Below, piece after piece: positions 42,760 through 50,667 of a stretch of DNA of 64,000 nucleotides. Source of the DNA: Parvimonas micra. Lineage in GTDB: Bacteria > Bacillota > Clostridia > Tissierellales > Peptoniphilaceae. The notes beneath the pieces were generated by a model. It was given only the letters and a program-made list of their open reading frames with translations, was not told where the DNA came from and made no database searches. Within the stretch, counting starts at the first letter, position 1. Each line of letters begins with the position of its first letter. The stretch spans positions 1,054,001 through 1,118,000 of the forward strand of contig NZ_LR134472.1 of assembly GCF_900637905.1 (NCBI RefSeq). The letters run 5' to 3'. Position numbers and translations under genes: made by a program.

Positions 42760-44934
42760 ATGAATCAAAAAATGTTAAAAAAATTTCTAGTTGGTTTATT
42801 AGCATTTAATATTTTTACAACAGGAGCATTTTCGGCGCACGAAAATGATAGTAAAATTACATATGCACAAGAAAAACAAAGTTTTGCCTTTGTTATTTCA
42901 GATCAAAGCGGTCCAATTATGACTAAGGATTTTACTTTTGAAGTATTAGATGAAAAAGGTGGAAAAACAGAAGTTAAAAGTATGATGTCCATGTTGAATT
43001 TAAAACTTTCAAAAGGTAAATATACTGTTAGGTTAAAAGATGATGAATATACTATGAAAGATGTAAGTTTCACAGTAACGGATGATGGAATTGCTAATTA
43101 TGATAGTATTGTAAACTTTATGCTTACAAAGAAAAAAGCAGAAGAAAAAGCAAAAGAAATTCCGATTACTATAATGTTAACTACTCAAAATGGTAAAAAT
43201 AAGGATATTGTAATGGGTAATTACGAGTTTGAAGTTTTTGATAAAGAATCAGGAAAATTTGTTACATCAGTGACTTCTGATAAATCAATGTTAAATCTAA
43301 AACTTCCTGATGGTATTTATACATTAAAGCTTAAGAAAAATAATGATTATACAATGAAAGATGTAAGATTGGATGTATATGAAGATGATGGCTCTTACAC
43401 TATTGATGAAAAAGAATCTATGGAGCTGAATTTAGTTAAAATTACATCTGAACCTGAAAAACCGGAAAATGAAGAAGCTAAAGGCTCCAAAGAAGTTTTA
43501 GTTAGAGTATTATTTGAAGGCAAACCTAAGAGTAATTTTTCTCTTGCATTAATGGAATTTGATCCAATTCCTAATATAGTACAACAAAAATCAACAGATG
43601 AAAAAGGTGAAGTTAAATTCAGCGGTTTTAAGAGCAATGTTAAATACCAATTAAGACTTAGAAGTACAGATAAAACAATGACTTTTGAAACTGAAGTTTT
43701 TGAATTCACTACAAATGAAAAGGGAATGATTACAAAGATTAATAATAAAGAAGTAAATAGCAAGGAAGATGCTGTTGTAGAATTTAGAGGTTCTAATAAA
43801 GATTCTGAAAAATTTAAAACTTTTCCAGTTGAATTTTATGCTAAATATAAAGACGGAACACCTGCAAAGGGAGTAGAGTTCTCTATAAACAGACTTTCTC
43901 CAAGATTATCTTCATACAGAAAAGCAAAATCAGATGAAAATGGAAAAGTTGTTTTTATGCTTGAAGGAGAAGCTCCAAAAGATGCTTCTTTTGGAAGATT
44001 ATATAATATTACAATTTCAAAAATGGAAATGTTTAAACATAAATCTGTTCCTTTCGGTATGGACTTTACTGTTGATGACAAAGGAAATATAAAAGTTATA
44101 AGTGTTGAAAGAGAAATAGACGACAAGGAAACAGATACTTCAAATCCTGATAAATACAATAAGACATTTACACTTGAAAAAGAAGATAAAACACATATTT
44201 ATAACGAATTTAAAGCTCAATATGAAAAAGCTGTTGAATATTTAAAAAATACTAAATTTGAAAATAGTAAAGAATCAAATAAGGCTAAAAAAGATCTTGA
44301 AAATGTAATCTTTGCATCAAAGGCAGAGTTGGAAGAAACTATTCCGGAATATGCATTAAAAAAGACAGATGAATTAAAAAATGCTATGGATAATTTGAAA
44401 AAGTTTGAAATAGCGGATGAAAATCCAAGCAAATCTGAAGAAAAAGTAAATAAGATTGTAAATTCCAAAGAAAAAGTTACAGTTGAAAGTGAAGGTTTAA
44501 ATGCTAAATTAAAATTAATTGTGAAAAGATTAGATAAAAACACAGTTGAAACTTTAAAAAATAAAAATGCAGATTTATTTGATATTTTCTTTACTCTTGG
44601 AAATGGTACTGAAAAAATGCCTAAGCAAAATTATAAGGTAACATTGGAAAAAAGAAAAGGAGAAACTGTTAAACAAGTTTGCTATGTAAATGAAGATGGA
44701 AAATTGAAAAAGCTTGAATTTACACAAGATGATAAAAATGTTACTTTTACAACTACTCACTTTTCAAAATATGCAGTAATTTATGAAAATAAAAGTGAAG
44801 TAAAAAGAGAAGTTAAAAAAGACGTTAAGAAAGCACAAAAAATGCCAAAAACTTCTATTTCTGGAATTAGTCTAGCTGTTCCGACATTACTTTTTGGAGT
44901 AATGATTGTCATAAATAAAAAAAGAAATAAATAG
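42760..44934 (+). CDS. Large cell-surface protein with atypical MPKTS sorting signal
   Basis: 724 aa. Signal peptide (KKFLVGLLAFNIFTTGAFSA, cleavage near residue 25-37). Two related beta domains follow (~42-120 and ~133-220), each with a SMLNLKL..G.YT segment and YTMKDV. Two more beta domains (~240-330 with STDEKGEVKFSGF; ~350-450 with AKSDENGKVVFML) resemble collagen-binding B/prealbumin-like repeats. A helical, coiled-coil region (~475-560) and a beta domain (~580-675, ending TTHFSKYAVIYE) precede the anchor: MPKTS (695-699), hydrophobic helix, KKRNK. The anchor has the layout of LPXTG proteins but Met replaces Leu and Ser replaces Gly. Strong ribosome site AAAGGAGG. Host-ligand binding is plausible but unproven. 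Confidence 0.88.
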   Translation: MNQKMLKKFLVGLLAFNIFTTGAFSAHENDSKITYAQEKQSFAFVISDQSGPIMTKDFTFEVLDEKGGKTEVKSMMSMLNLKLSKGKYTVRLKDDEYTMKDVSFTVTDDGIANYDSIVNFMLTKKKAEEKAKEIPITIMLTTQNGKNKDIVMGNYEFEVFDKESGKFVTSVTSDKSMLNLKLPDGIYTLKLKKNNDYTMKDVRLDVYEDDGSYTIDEKESMELNLVKITSEPEKPENEEAKGSKEVLVRVLFEGKPKSNFSLALMEFDPIPNIVQQKSTDEKGEVKFSGFKSNVKYQLRLRSTDKTMTFETEVFEFTTNEKGMITKINNKEVNSKEDAVVEFRGSNKDSEKFKTFPVEFYAKYKDGTPAKGVEFSINRLSPRLSSYRKAKSDENGKVVFMLEGEAPKDASFGRLYNITISKMEMFKHKSVPFGMDFTVDDKGNIKVISVEREIDDKETDTSNPDKYNKTFTLEKEDKTHIYNEFKAQYEKAVEYLKNTKFENSKESNKAKKDLENVIFASKAELEETIPEYALKKTDELKNAMDNLKKFEIADENPSKSEEKVNKIVNSKEKVTVESEGLNAKLKLIVKRLDKNTVETLKNKNADLFDIFFTLGNGTEKMPKQNYKVTLEKRKGETVKQVCYVNEDGKLKKLEFTQDDKNVTFTTTHFSKYAVIYENKSEVKREVKKDVKKAQKMPKTSISGISLAVPTLLFGVMIVINKKRNK

Positions 44935-44942
44935 TTAATTTA

Positions 44943-44974
44943 AAAACCTCAAGACTAGAACTTTGAGGTTTTTT
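44943..44974 (+). terminator. Terminator after the surface protein gene
   Basis: Stem AACCTCA / TGAGGTT extendable by AG/CT with one bulge, then TTTTTT. Confidence 0.88.
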
Positions 44975-44976
44975 CA

Positions 44977-45005
44977 TTGACATAAAAAATTTTATGGTTT
45001 ATAAT
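44977..45005 (+). promoter_or_regulatory. Promoter of the pseudouridine synthase/selenoprotein block
   Basis: Perfect TTGACA, 17-bp spacer, perfect TATAAT; 41 nt before the ATG of the rluA-family gene. No other clear promoter lies before the selenoprotein genes. Confidence 0.88.
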
Positions 45006-45046
45006 TTGTTTTAATTGATTTGAAATTTTAGATAAGAGAGAGATTT

Positions 45047-46003
45047 ATGAGAGATATTGAAGTTAATAATAATGATTCTGGGCAAAGAATTGATAGATTT
45101 TTAAAAAAATATTTGAATAATGCAAGTACTTCTATGATTCAAAAATTTTTGAGAACAAAAAAGATAAAAGTTAATAGGAAAAAGGTTGATTCAAACTATA
45201 TTTTAGCTGAAAATGATGTAATCAATATTTTTATTTATGAAGAAGAACTGGAAAAACTGATTGTTTCAAAATCAAAAAAATATTCTTATTCAAAAAAACT
45301 AGATATTATTTATGAAGATGAAAATATTATTGTTATGAATAAACCTAAAAATTTATTATCCCATGCATCTTCTAAAGAAGATTATGGAAATAATTTGGTA
45401 GATTTTATGATTGGATATTTGCTTGAAAAAGGAGATTATAATCCAAGAGCTGAAAAGACTTTTGTTCCTGCGATTATTAACAGATTGGATAGAAATACTT
45501 CAGGGCTTGTTATAGGAGCAAAAAATTCAAAGGCTCTTAGAGAGTTAAATAGATTAAAAGAAAATTCAATAGAAAAATATTATAAGACTATTGTAAGTGG
45601 GAAGGTTAAGAAAAATTTTGTCATTAATGAAAAACTTGAAAAGGACGAAGAAAAGAATAAATCGACTATTTCTAAAAATGGTAAAGACTCTATAACAGAA
45701 ATTTATGTAGAAAAAAATAATGATGAATTTAGCCTACTAAAAATAAAACTTATAACCGGAAGAACACATCAGATTAGAAGTCATTTAAGTAGTAAGGGTT
45801 TTTATATTATAGGCGATATTAAATATGGAAATGCAAAAGTTAATAAGTTTTTTAGAGATAATTTTAATTTAAGAAGCCAATTTTTACATGCTGAAACAAT
45901 AATTTTTAAAAATATTGTTGGAGATCTGAGTTATCTTAACAATAAAGAATTTTTTGCACCTATGGATGAAATTTATAAAAATATAATTAGGAAAATATTT
46001 TGA
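45047..46003 (+). CDS. RluA-family pseudouridine synthase (RluC/RluD type)
   Basis: 318 aa. N-terminal S4 RNA-binding domain (~1-70: GQRIDRFLKKYL, TKKIKVNRKKVD), then the catalytic domain with IINRLDRNTSGLVIGAK (catalytic Asp in RLDRNTSG, ~residue 149), GRTHQIRSHLSSKGFYIIGDIKYG (~240-263). Isomerises uridines in 23S rRNA; which positions cannot be told. Ends in TGA, which shows that UGA is a normal stop in this genome. The selenoprotein gene starts 64 nt later. Confidence 0.93.
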   Translation: MRDIEVNNNDSGQRIDRFLKKYLNNASTSMIQKFLRTKKIKVNRKKVDSNYILAENDVINIFIYEEELEKLIVSKSKKYSYSKKLDIIYEDENIIVMNKPKNLLSHASSKEDYGNNLVDFMIGYLLEKGDYNPRAEKTFVPAIINRLDRNTSGLVIGAKNSKALRELNRLKENSIEKYYKTIVSGKVKKNFVINEKLEKDEEKNKSTISKNGKDSITEIYVEKNNDEFSLLKIKLITGRTHQIRSHLSSKGFYIIGDIKYGNAKVNKFFRDNFNLRSQFLHAETIIFKNIVGDLSYLNNKEFFAPMDEIYKNIIRKIF

Positions 46004-46067
46004 TAAAAAGTTATATAACTTTTGCGATGGGTATACTTTTCATATCAGAACATTATAGGAGAGTATT

Positions 46068-46352
46068 ATGAAAATTTTAATTGATGAAAAGGCTAAAAAA
46101 TTTTTGAACAAAAAAAATAATAATATCATTACCATTGATGTTAAAGGTTGTAGTTCTTGAAGTGGCGTTGTTTTAAAACCAATGGCTTCATTAGGTAAAC
46201 CTTTAAATGCAGATAAGTACACATTGGAAAATGTAGATGGTATAGATGTGTATGTTATGAATGGAATAAATGCAGTTAATGATACTGTTAATGTTTCAAC
46301 TATGAGTTTTCTTTTTATTGAAAATTTAGTAGTTAATGGAATAATTGTTTAA
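46068..46352 (+). CDS. Predicted selenoprotein, CC/Se-motif (HesB-like) family, gene 1
   Basis: 94-aa product if UGA at 46158-46160 (codon 31) is read as selenocysteine, giving G-C-S-S-U-S-G, a CxxU redox motif. ATG 46068 follows TAGGAGAG. The reading frame is open on both sides of the UGA and stays protein-like (KPMASLGKPLNADKYTLENVDGIDVYVMN), and the residues after it (LGKP...Y...VDGI.VYV) resemble small HesB-like/CC-Se-motif selenoproteins, recalled from general knowledge. A hairpin with its base at the UGA follows. A second paralogous gene with UGA at the same alignment position lies directly downstream. The annotation pipelines would split or miss it. Sec machinery genes are not in the window. 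Confidence 0.8.
46158..46190 (+). promoter_or_regulatory. SECIS-like hairpin of selenoprotein gene 1
   Basis: Stem TGAAG (46158, containing the UGA) / CTTCA (46186), then CGTTG / CAATG after a 3:1 internal loop, with an A/T apical loop TTTTAAAAC. Bacterial SECIS elements lie in this place, just 3' of the UGA. Confidence 0.6.
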
Positions 46353-46376
46353 AAGGCTGTTAATTCAGCCTTTTTT
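46351..46376 (+). terminator. Terminator-like hairpin between the two selenoprotein genes
   Basis: Nine-bp stem AAAAGGCTG / CAGCCTTTT around TTAATT, with T tail. It includes the stop codon of gene 1. No promoter is visible before gene 2, so gene 2 depends on read-through or an unrecognised promoter. Confidence 0.8.
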
Positions 46377-46392
46377 GTTAGGAGTGATTTTT

Positions 46393-46668
46393 ATTAAAGT
46401 TGTTATAAATAAAGAAGCGGAGAAACTTTTAAAGGAAAATCAAATAGATATAATTGTTGAGCTTAAAGGTTGGAGCAACTGAAATTGCTCAACTGAATTA
46501 AAACCATCGGTTTCGATTGGTATACCAAAAAATACTAATGCTTTTGACTTTTTTAAGGTAGATGAATATAATATTTATGTAAGTAGAAAAATTCCAAAAG
46601 ATGCATTTGTTGAAATTTCTTCCGGAAATTTTTATGGTTTGGAATATTTAATAGCAATTATAAAATAA
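46393..46668 (+). CDS. Predicted selenoprotein, CC/Se-motif (HesB-like) family, gene 2
   Basis: 91-aa product with UGA at 46480-46482 (codon 30) read as Sec, giving G-W-S-N-U-N-C, a UxC motif. It aligns with gene 1 from its first two residues: (M)KVVINKEAEKLL against MKILIDEKAKKFL, K-G before the motif, ELKP after it, and the tail IPKN...FFKVDEYNIYVSRKI. No ATG/GTG/TTG gives this N terminus; the alignment and the spacing from TTAGGAG (8 nt) point to AUU at 46393 as initiator. GTG 46384 is in frame but overlaps the ribosome site. The Cys/Sec pair has moved from the N side (CxxU) to the C side (UxC), so the chemistry may differ between the paralogues. Confidence 0.72.
46480..46514 (+). promoter_or_regulatory. 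SECIS-like hairpin of selenoprotein gene 2
   Basis: Seven-bp stem GAAATTG / CGGTTTC with two G.U pairs, beginning inside the UGA codon, large A/T-rich loop. Alternative: a perfect stem GAGCAA / TTGCTC that holds the UGA in its loop (46473-46490). Confidence 0.45.
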
Positions 46669-46707
46669 TTGTTATGTATGATAGATTTTAAATATAGGGA
46701 TGATAAT

Positions 46708-47247
46708 ATGGCTAAAGGTTTTAAATTGATTATTCCTACAATGGAATACGAAAACGAAATACAAAATTTTAGACAGGAATTTTTAACAAATGGTGGGGAT
46801 ATGGATGGGTGCCTATCTTTAAGGAGAATGGAAAATATTTCTGACTGGATAAAACAAGTTGAAGATTTTTCACCAGAAAAAACATGTCCAAAAGAATATG
46901 TCCCACAAACCCAATTTGTTTTTATCAGAGAATTGGATAAAAAAATTATAGGTGTTATTCAAATAAGGCATTATCTAAATGAATTTTTTAAAAAATATGG
47001 TGGACATATTGGATATTCAGTATGTCATTCTGAAAGAAAAAAAGGTTATGCAACCTTAATGCTAAAAGAAATTTTACCTGTATGTAAAAAAATGGGATTT
47101 GAAAAAATATTAATCACTTGTTTAAAGGAAAATGAAGCTAGTAAGAGAGTAATCATAAACAATGGAGGAATTTATGAATCTACTGTTTACGAGCCTAAAG
47201 ATAAAGTTTATTTAGAAAGATATTGGATAAATTTGTCTGATAAGTAA
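46708..47247 (+). CDS. GNAT-family N-acetyltransferase
   Basis: 179 aa. ATG 46708 after TAGGGATG; in-frame ATG codons upstream (46669/46678) lack a ribosome site. GNAT core: FVFIRELDKKIIGVIQIRHYLN (~70-91), acetyl-CoA loop HIGYSVCHSERKKGYATLML (~101-120; the Q/R-x-x-G-x-A pattern is ERKKGYA), ENEASKRVIINNGG (~145-158). Similar to uncharacterised Firmicutes acetyltransferases. Substrate unknown. Confidence 0.88.
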   Translation: MAKGFKLIIPTMEYENEIQNFRQEFLTNGGDMDGCLSLRRMENISDWIKQVEDFSPEKTCPKEYVPQTQFVFIRELDKKIIGVIQIRHYLNEFFKKYGGHIGYSVCHSERKKGYATLMLKEILPVCKKMGFEKILITCLKENEASKRVIINNGGIYESTVYEPKDKVYLERYWINLSDK

Positions 47248-47260
47248 ATTAAGATATAAT
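47233..47260 (+). promoter_or_regulatory. Possible promoter of the ASCH gene
   Basis: TTGTCT, 16-bp spacer, perfect TATAAT, within and just past the end of the GNAT gene. Confidence 0.55.
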
Positions 47261-47306
47261 ATTAAAATTAGTTGTAAATAAGTGACATTTTTTAGGAGCT
47301 AAAGGT

Positions 47307-47756
47307 ATGTCTGATAAAATTAAAAAATATTGGGAACAATTTTGTGATGAAAAGAATATTTCTAAGGATACAAAATATGAAGCATGGAGTTTCGGAAACA
47401 CAAAAGAAATGGCTGATGAGTTAGCTGATTTAGTAAATAGGGGAATTAAAACTGCCACAACTGGAGCTTATGAGCTATATGAAGAAGATGAAGATATTCC
47501 AAAGGTTGGTGAATACAATATTATTTTAGATGGTTCAGGAGAACCGAAATGTATTACGATAACAAGAGTAGTCGAGATTTTAGCTTATAATTTAATATCA
47601 TCTAATCATGCTTGGCTTGAGGGTGAGGGTGATAGAAGTTATGAGTATTGGAAAAAAGTTCACGATGAATATTTTACTGAAGAATTTAAAGAATGCAATA
47701 AAGAGTTTTATGAACAAGCTCCTATGGTATGTGAAGTATTTGAAAAAGTGTATTAA
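47307..47756 (+). CDS. ASCH domain protein
   Basis: 149-aa ASCH-fold protein (PUA-like, RNA-binding, some members are nucleoside hydrolases/amidohydrolases). Typical of the family: WSFGNTKEMADELADLVNRGIKTATTGAYELYE (~27-59), VGEYNIILDGSGEPKCITITRVVEI, and the C-terminal EGEGDRSYEYWKKVHDEYF. Ribosome site TTTAGGAG. Function unknown. Confidence 0.88.
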   Translation: MSDKIKKYWEQFCDEKNISKDTKYEAWSFGNTKEMADELADLVNRGIKTATTGAYELYEEDEDIPKVGEYNIILDGSGEPKCITITRVVEILAYNLISSNHAWLEGEGDRSYEYWKKVHDEYFTEEFKECNKEFYEQAPMVCEVFEKVY

Positions 47757-47783
47757 ATAGTAAAATATAGAATAAATTTGAAG

Positions 47784-47817
47784 ACAGTAAATCATATCAT
47801 AATTTGCTGTTTTTTTT
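47784..47817 (+). terminator. Terminator after the ASCH gene
   Basis: Nine-bp stem ACAGTAAAT / ATTTGCTGT (one G.U), 9-nt loop, eight T. Confidence 0.88.
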
Positions 47818-47907
47818 ATTTATATTTTTGTTGAAATTCAATTATCAAAATATTTTACCATTAAAATAGTAGGTTAGCAAATTTATCAATCTAAGTTAGT
47901 TTACGAC

Positions 47908-47936
47908 TTGAAAAAAATCGCAAAATATGATAATAT
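47908..47936 (+). promoter_or_regulatory. Promoter of glmS
   Basis: TTGAAA, 17-bp spacer, TAATAT. Only ~37 nt of leader remains before the ATG, too short for a glmS ribozyme. Confidence 0.65.
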
Positions 47937-47979
47937 ATGTGAAAAAGTAGCAGTAAAATTATTGTTAGGAGGAAATTTT

Positions 47980-49806
47980 ATGTGCGGTATTGTTGGATAT
48001 ATTGGCAGTTCAAATGCCATTGATATAATTTTAAATGGACTAGAAACTTTAGAATATAGAGGATATGATTCATCAGGAATTGCATTTTTAGATAATAATA
48101 AGATAGATGTTGTTAAAATTGTTGGAAGAATTAGTAATTTAAGAGAAAAATTAGAAAGTGAATATAAAAATAAAATTTCAAATATTGGAGTAGGTCATAC
48201 AAGATGGGCTACACATGGAGTTCCTTCAAATGAAAATTCACATCCACATTTGAGTATGAATTCAAAGTTTGCAGTTGTTCATAATGGAATAATTGAAAAT
48301 TATTTACTTTTGAAAGAAGAACTTTTAAAGAAGAATTTTGTTTTTAAATCTGAAACTGATACTGAAGTTATTCCTCAATTATTGGAAGATTTAGATGATG
48401 GAGATTTCTTAAGCACTGTTTTCAAGATGAGAGATAAGGTTAAGGGAAGTTATGCCTTTGGTATTTTAAGACAGGATACTAATGAACTTATCGGAACAAG
48501 AAAAGAAAGTCCATTGATTGTGGGCGTTGGAGATAACGAATTTTATATTGCTTCAGATGTTATTGCAGTTTTAAAATATACAAGAGATGTTATCTATCTT
48601 GAAAATGGAGATTTAATTCATTTTAAAGATGGAAAATATACTATTTATGACGAAAATAATAATGTTGTAAAAAGAGAGATTAAACATATTGATTGGTCCG
48701 TTGAATCAGCTACTAAGGACGGATATAATCATTTTATGTTAAAAGAAATTTACGAACAACCAAAAGTAATTGAAGAAACTTTCCGTAGAAGATTAAATGA
48801 AAATGATAAATTAATCTTAGATGGAATGGAAAGTTTATTAGAAGGAAATTTGAAAAAGTTCAATAAATGTTATGTTGTTGCTTGTGGTACGGCTTACCAT
48901 TCAGGTCTTGTAAGTAGAGAAATTTTAGAAAAGGCTTTGAGATTTCCAGTAATTGTTGATGTTGCTTCTGAATTTAGATATTCCGACAGAATGATTGATG
49001 ATAAAACTTTAGTTATAATAATCAGTCAATCTGGAGAAACTGCTGATACTTTGGCTGCTCTTAGAGAAGCTAAAACTAAAGGAGCAACTATCTTGAGTGT
49101 TACAAATGTTGTAGGTTCTTCAATAGCTAGAGAATCTGACAATGTATTCTATACTTGGGCAGGTCCAGAAATTGCTGTTGCAAGTACTAAAGGATATACA
49201 ACACAAGTTACAGCTCTTTATATGATTGCTTTGAAATTTGCAGAAATTTTAGGAACAATTTCTGACGATGAATATAAGAATATAATTAATCATTTAAAGG
49301 AATTGCCTAGTAAGATAGAATTATTATTAAAAGATACAGAAATTTACAAAAAAATTGCATTAGAATTAAAGGATAAGACTACTTGTTTCTATCTAGGAAG
49401 AGGTCTTGACTACTATACTGCTATGGAAAGTGCATTGAAATTAAAAGAAATTTCATATATTTACACTGAAAGCTTTGCAGCTGGAGAGTTAAAGCATGGA
49501 ACTATTGCATTGATTGAGGACGGTACACCTGTTTTTGTAATTGCTACTCAAGAAAGATTGTATGAAAAAGTTATTTCAAATGTAAAAGAAGTTAAAGCTA
49601 GAGGAGCTAAAGTTTTTGAAATAACTCATTTAGATAACAATCTTGATGTTTCTGATGAAAGAATATTAATTCCTGGTACTATCGAAATTTTAATGCCTAT
49701 AATTTCAGTTGTAGCAAGTCAACTTATTGCTTACTATGCATCATTAGCAAAGGGAAATGATGTTGACAAGCCAAGAAATTTAGCAAAATCTGTTACGGTT
49801 GAATAG
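47980..49806 (+). CDS. glmS: Glutamine--fructose-6-phosphate aminotransferase
   Basis: 608 aa, makes glucosamine-6-phosphate for peptidoglycan. ATG 47980 after TTAGGAGG puts the catalytic Cys at residue 2 (MCGIVGYIG), as required; an in-frame start at 47908 would bury it. N-terminal Ntn glutaminase (RWATHGVPSNENSHPH ~75-90) and two SIS domains (CGTAYHSGL ~302; SQSGETADTLAAL ~349; STKGYTTQVTALY). C-terminal DVDKPRNLAKSVTVE is canonical. Confidence 0.97.
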   Translation: MCGIVGYIGSSNAIDIILNGLETLEYRGYDSSGIAFLDNNKIDVVKIVGRISNLREKLESEYKNKISNIGVGHTRWATHGVPSNENSHPHLSMNSKFAVVHNGIIENYLLLKEELLKKNFVFKSETDTEVIPQLLEDLDDGDFLSTVFKMRDKVKGSYAFGILRQDTNELIGTRKESPLIVGVGDNEFYIASDVIAVLKYTRDVIYLENGDLIHFKDGKYTIYDENNNVVKREIKHIDWSVESATKDGYNHFMLKEIYEQPKVIEETFRRRLNENDKLILDGMESLLEGNLKKFNKCYVVACGTAYHSGLVSREILEKALRFPVIVDVASEFRYSDRMIDDKTLVIIISQSGETADTLAALREAKTKGATILSVTNVVGSSIARESDNVFYTWAGPEIAVASTKGYTTQVTALYMIALKFAEILGTISDDEYKNIINHLKELPSKIELLLKDTEIYKKIALELKDKTTCFYLGRGLDYYTAMESALKLKEISYIYTESFAAGELKHGTIALIEDGTPVFVIATQERLYEKVISNVKEVKARGAKVFEITHLDNNLDVSDERILIPGTIEILMPIISVVASQLIAYYASLAKGNDVDKPRNLAKSVTVE

Positions 49807-49810
49807 ATTT

Positions 49811-49835
49811 AAAGGGACTGGGAAGTCCCTTTTTT
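49811..49835 (+). terminator. Terminator after glmS
   Basis: Nine-bp stem AAAGGGACT / AGTCCCTTT around GGGA, then T run. Confidence 0.92.
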
Positions 49836-49852
49836 ATATAAAGGAGAAAATT

Positions 49853-50659
49853 ATGTATAAGTTAATAGCGCTTGATATGGATGGCACTACTTTTAACGAA
49901 AATCATGAAATATCTGATGAAGTTAAAGATAGCTTATTTTATGCTATGAGTAAAGGTGTAAAAATCGCATTTATCTCAGGTAGAGAAGAATTTACAGTAA
50001 AAGAAATTTTAAAAAATTTAAATTTAGATACTTACTATGGAGCTTTAAACGGTAGTTTAATTTCTACAACTTATAGTGAGGTTCCAAAATTTGTAAAGAG
50101 TTTAGAAAAAAAGTATATTTTTGATGTTTTAGATATTATTGAAAATAACGGTTTTTCACCTATTATTTTCTTGAAGGATTTTATTTTTACCAAAGATTCA
50201 AATGATGAATATGTTGAAATTATTTCTAAATTTATAAATCCTGAAATAGCTAGAGTTAAAGATGTAAAACAATATATTAAAGATAATAAATTGGAAGAAA
50301 AAGTTTTGAAAATAGGAATTTGTCAAGAATATGATGTATTAAAAGAATTGGACGATAAATTTACCAATACCATAAAGAATGAATACACTATTTCTTTTTC
50401 TCTTCCATTTTTTCTTGAGTTAATGGCAAAAGATACGGATAAGGGCTCTTGTTTAAGAGAAATATGCAGACTTAACAATATTGATATATCTGAAACTATT
50501 GCAATGGGTGATGGAGAAAATGATATACCGATGCTAAATATTTGTGGACTTTCTATTGCAATGGGAAATGCAATGGAAAATGTTAAGAAAAATGTTGATT
50601 ATATAACTGATACGAATAAAAATGATGGGGTTGCAAAAGCCATAAGAAAATTTGTTTAG
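49853..50659 (+). CDS. Cof-type HAD hydrolase
   Basis: 268 aa. ATG 49853 after AAAGGAG. Motif I ALDMDGTTFNE (~5-15), motif II ISGREE (~42), K and motif III/IV MGDGENDIPML (~216-226). Close in type to the HAD protein at 29536 but not a recent duplicate. Substrate unknown. The downstream pilB-like gene follows after 8 nt, suggesting one transcript. Confidence 0.92.
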   Translation: MYKLIALDMDGTTFNENHEISDEVKDSLFYAMSKGVKIAFISGREEFTVKEILKNLNLDTYYGALNGSLISTTYSEVPKFVKSLEKKYIFDVLDIIENNGFSPIIFLKDFIFTKDSNDEYVEIISKFINPEIARVKDVKQYIKDNKLEEKVLKIGICQEYDVLKELDDKFTNTIKNEYTISFSLPFFLELMAKDTDKGSCLREICRLNNIDISETIAMGDGENDIPMLNICGLSIAMGNAMENVKKNVDYITDTNKNDGVAKAIRKFV

Positions 50660-50667
50660 AGGAAATT

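Noticed and set aside
46158-46482. Reading the two UGA codons as Trp (alternative code) or as nonsense mutations in pseudogenes
   Set aside because: Trp is encoded by TGG throughout and TGA ends normal genes (8185-9264 and 45047-46003), so code 4 is excluded. Two paralogues with UGA at the same aligned position and intact flanking frames do not fit random decay.
47761-47979. glmS ribozyme upstream of glmS
   Set aside because: The promoter at 47908 leaves a leader of only about 37 nt, and none of the conserved ribozyme core sequence is seen.
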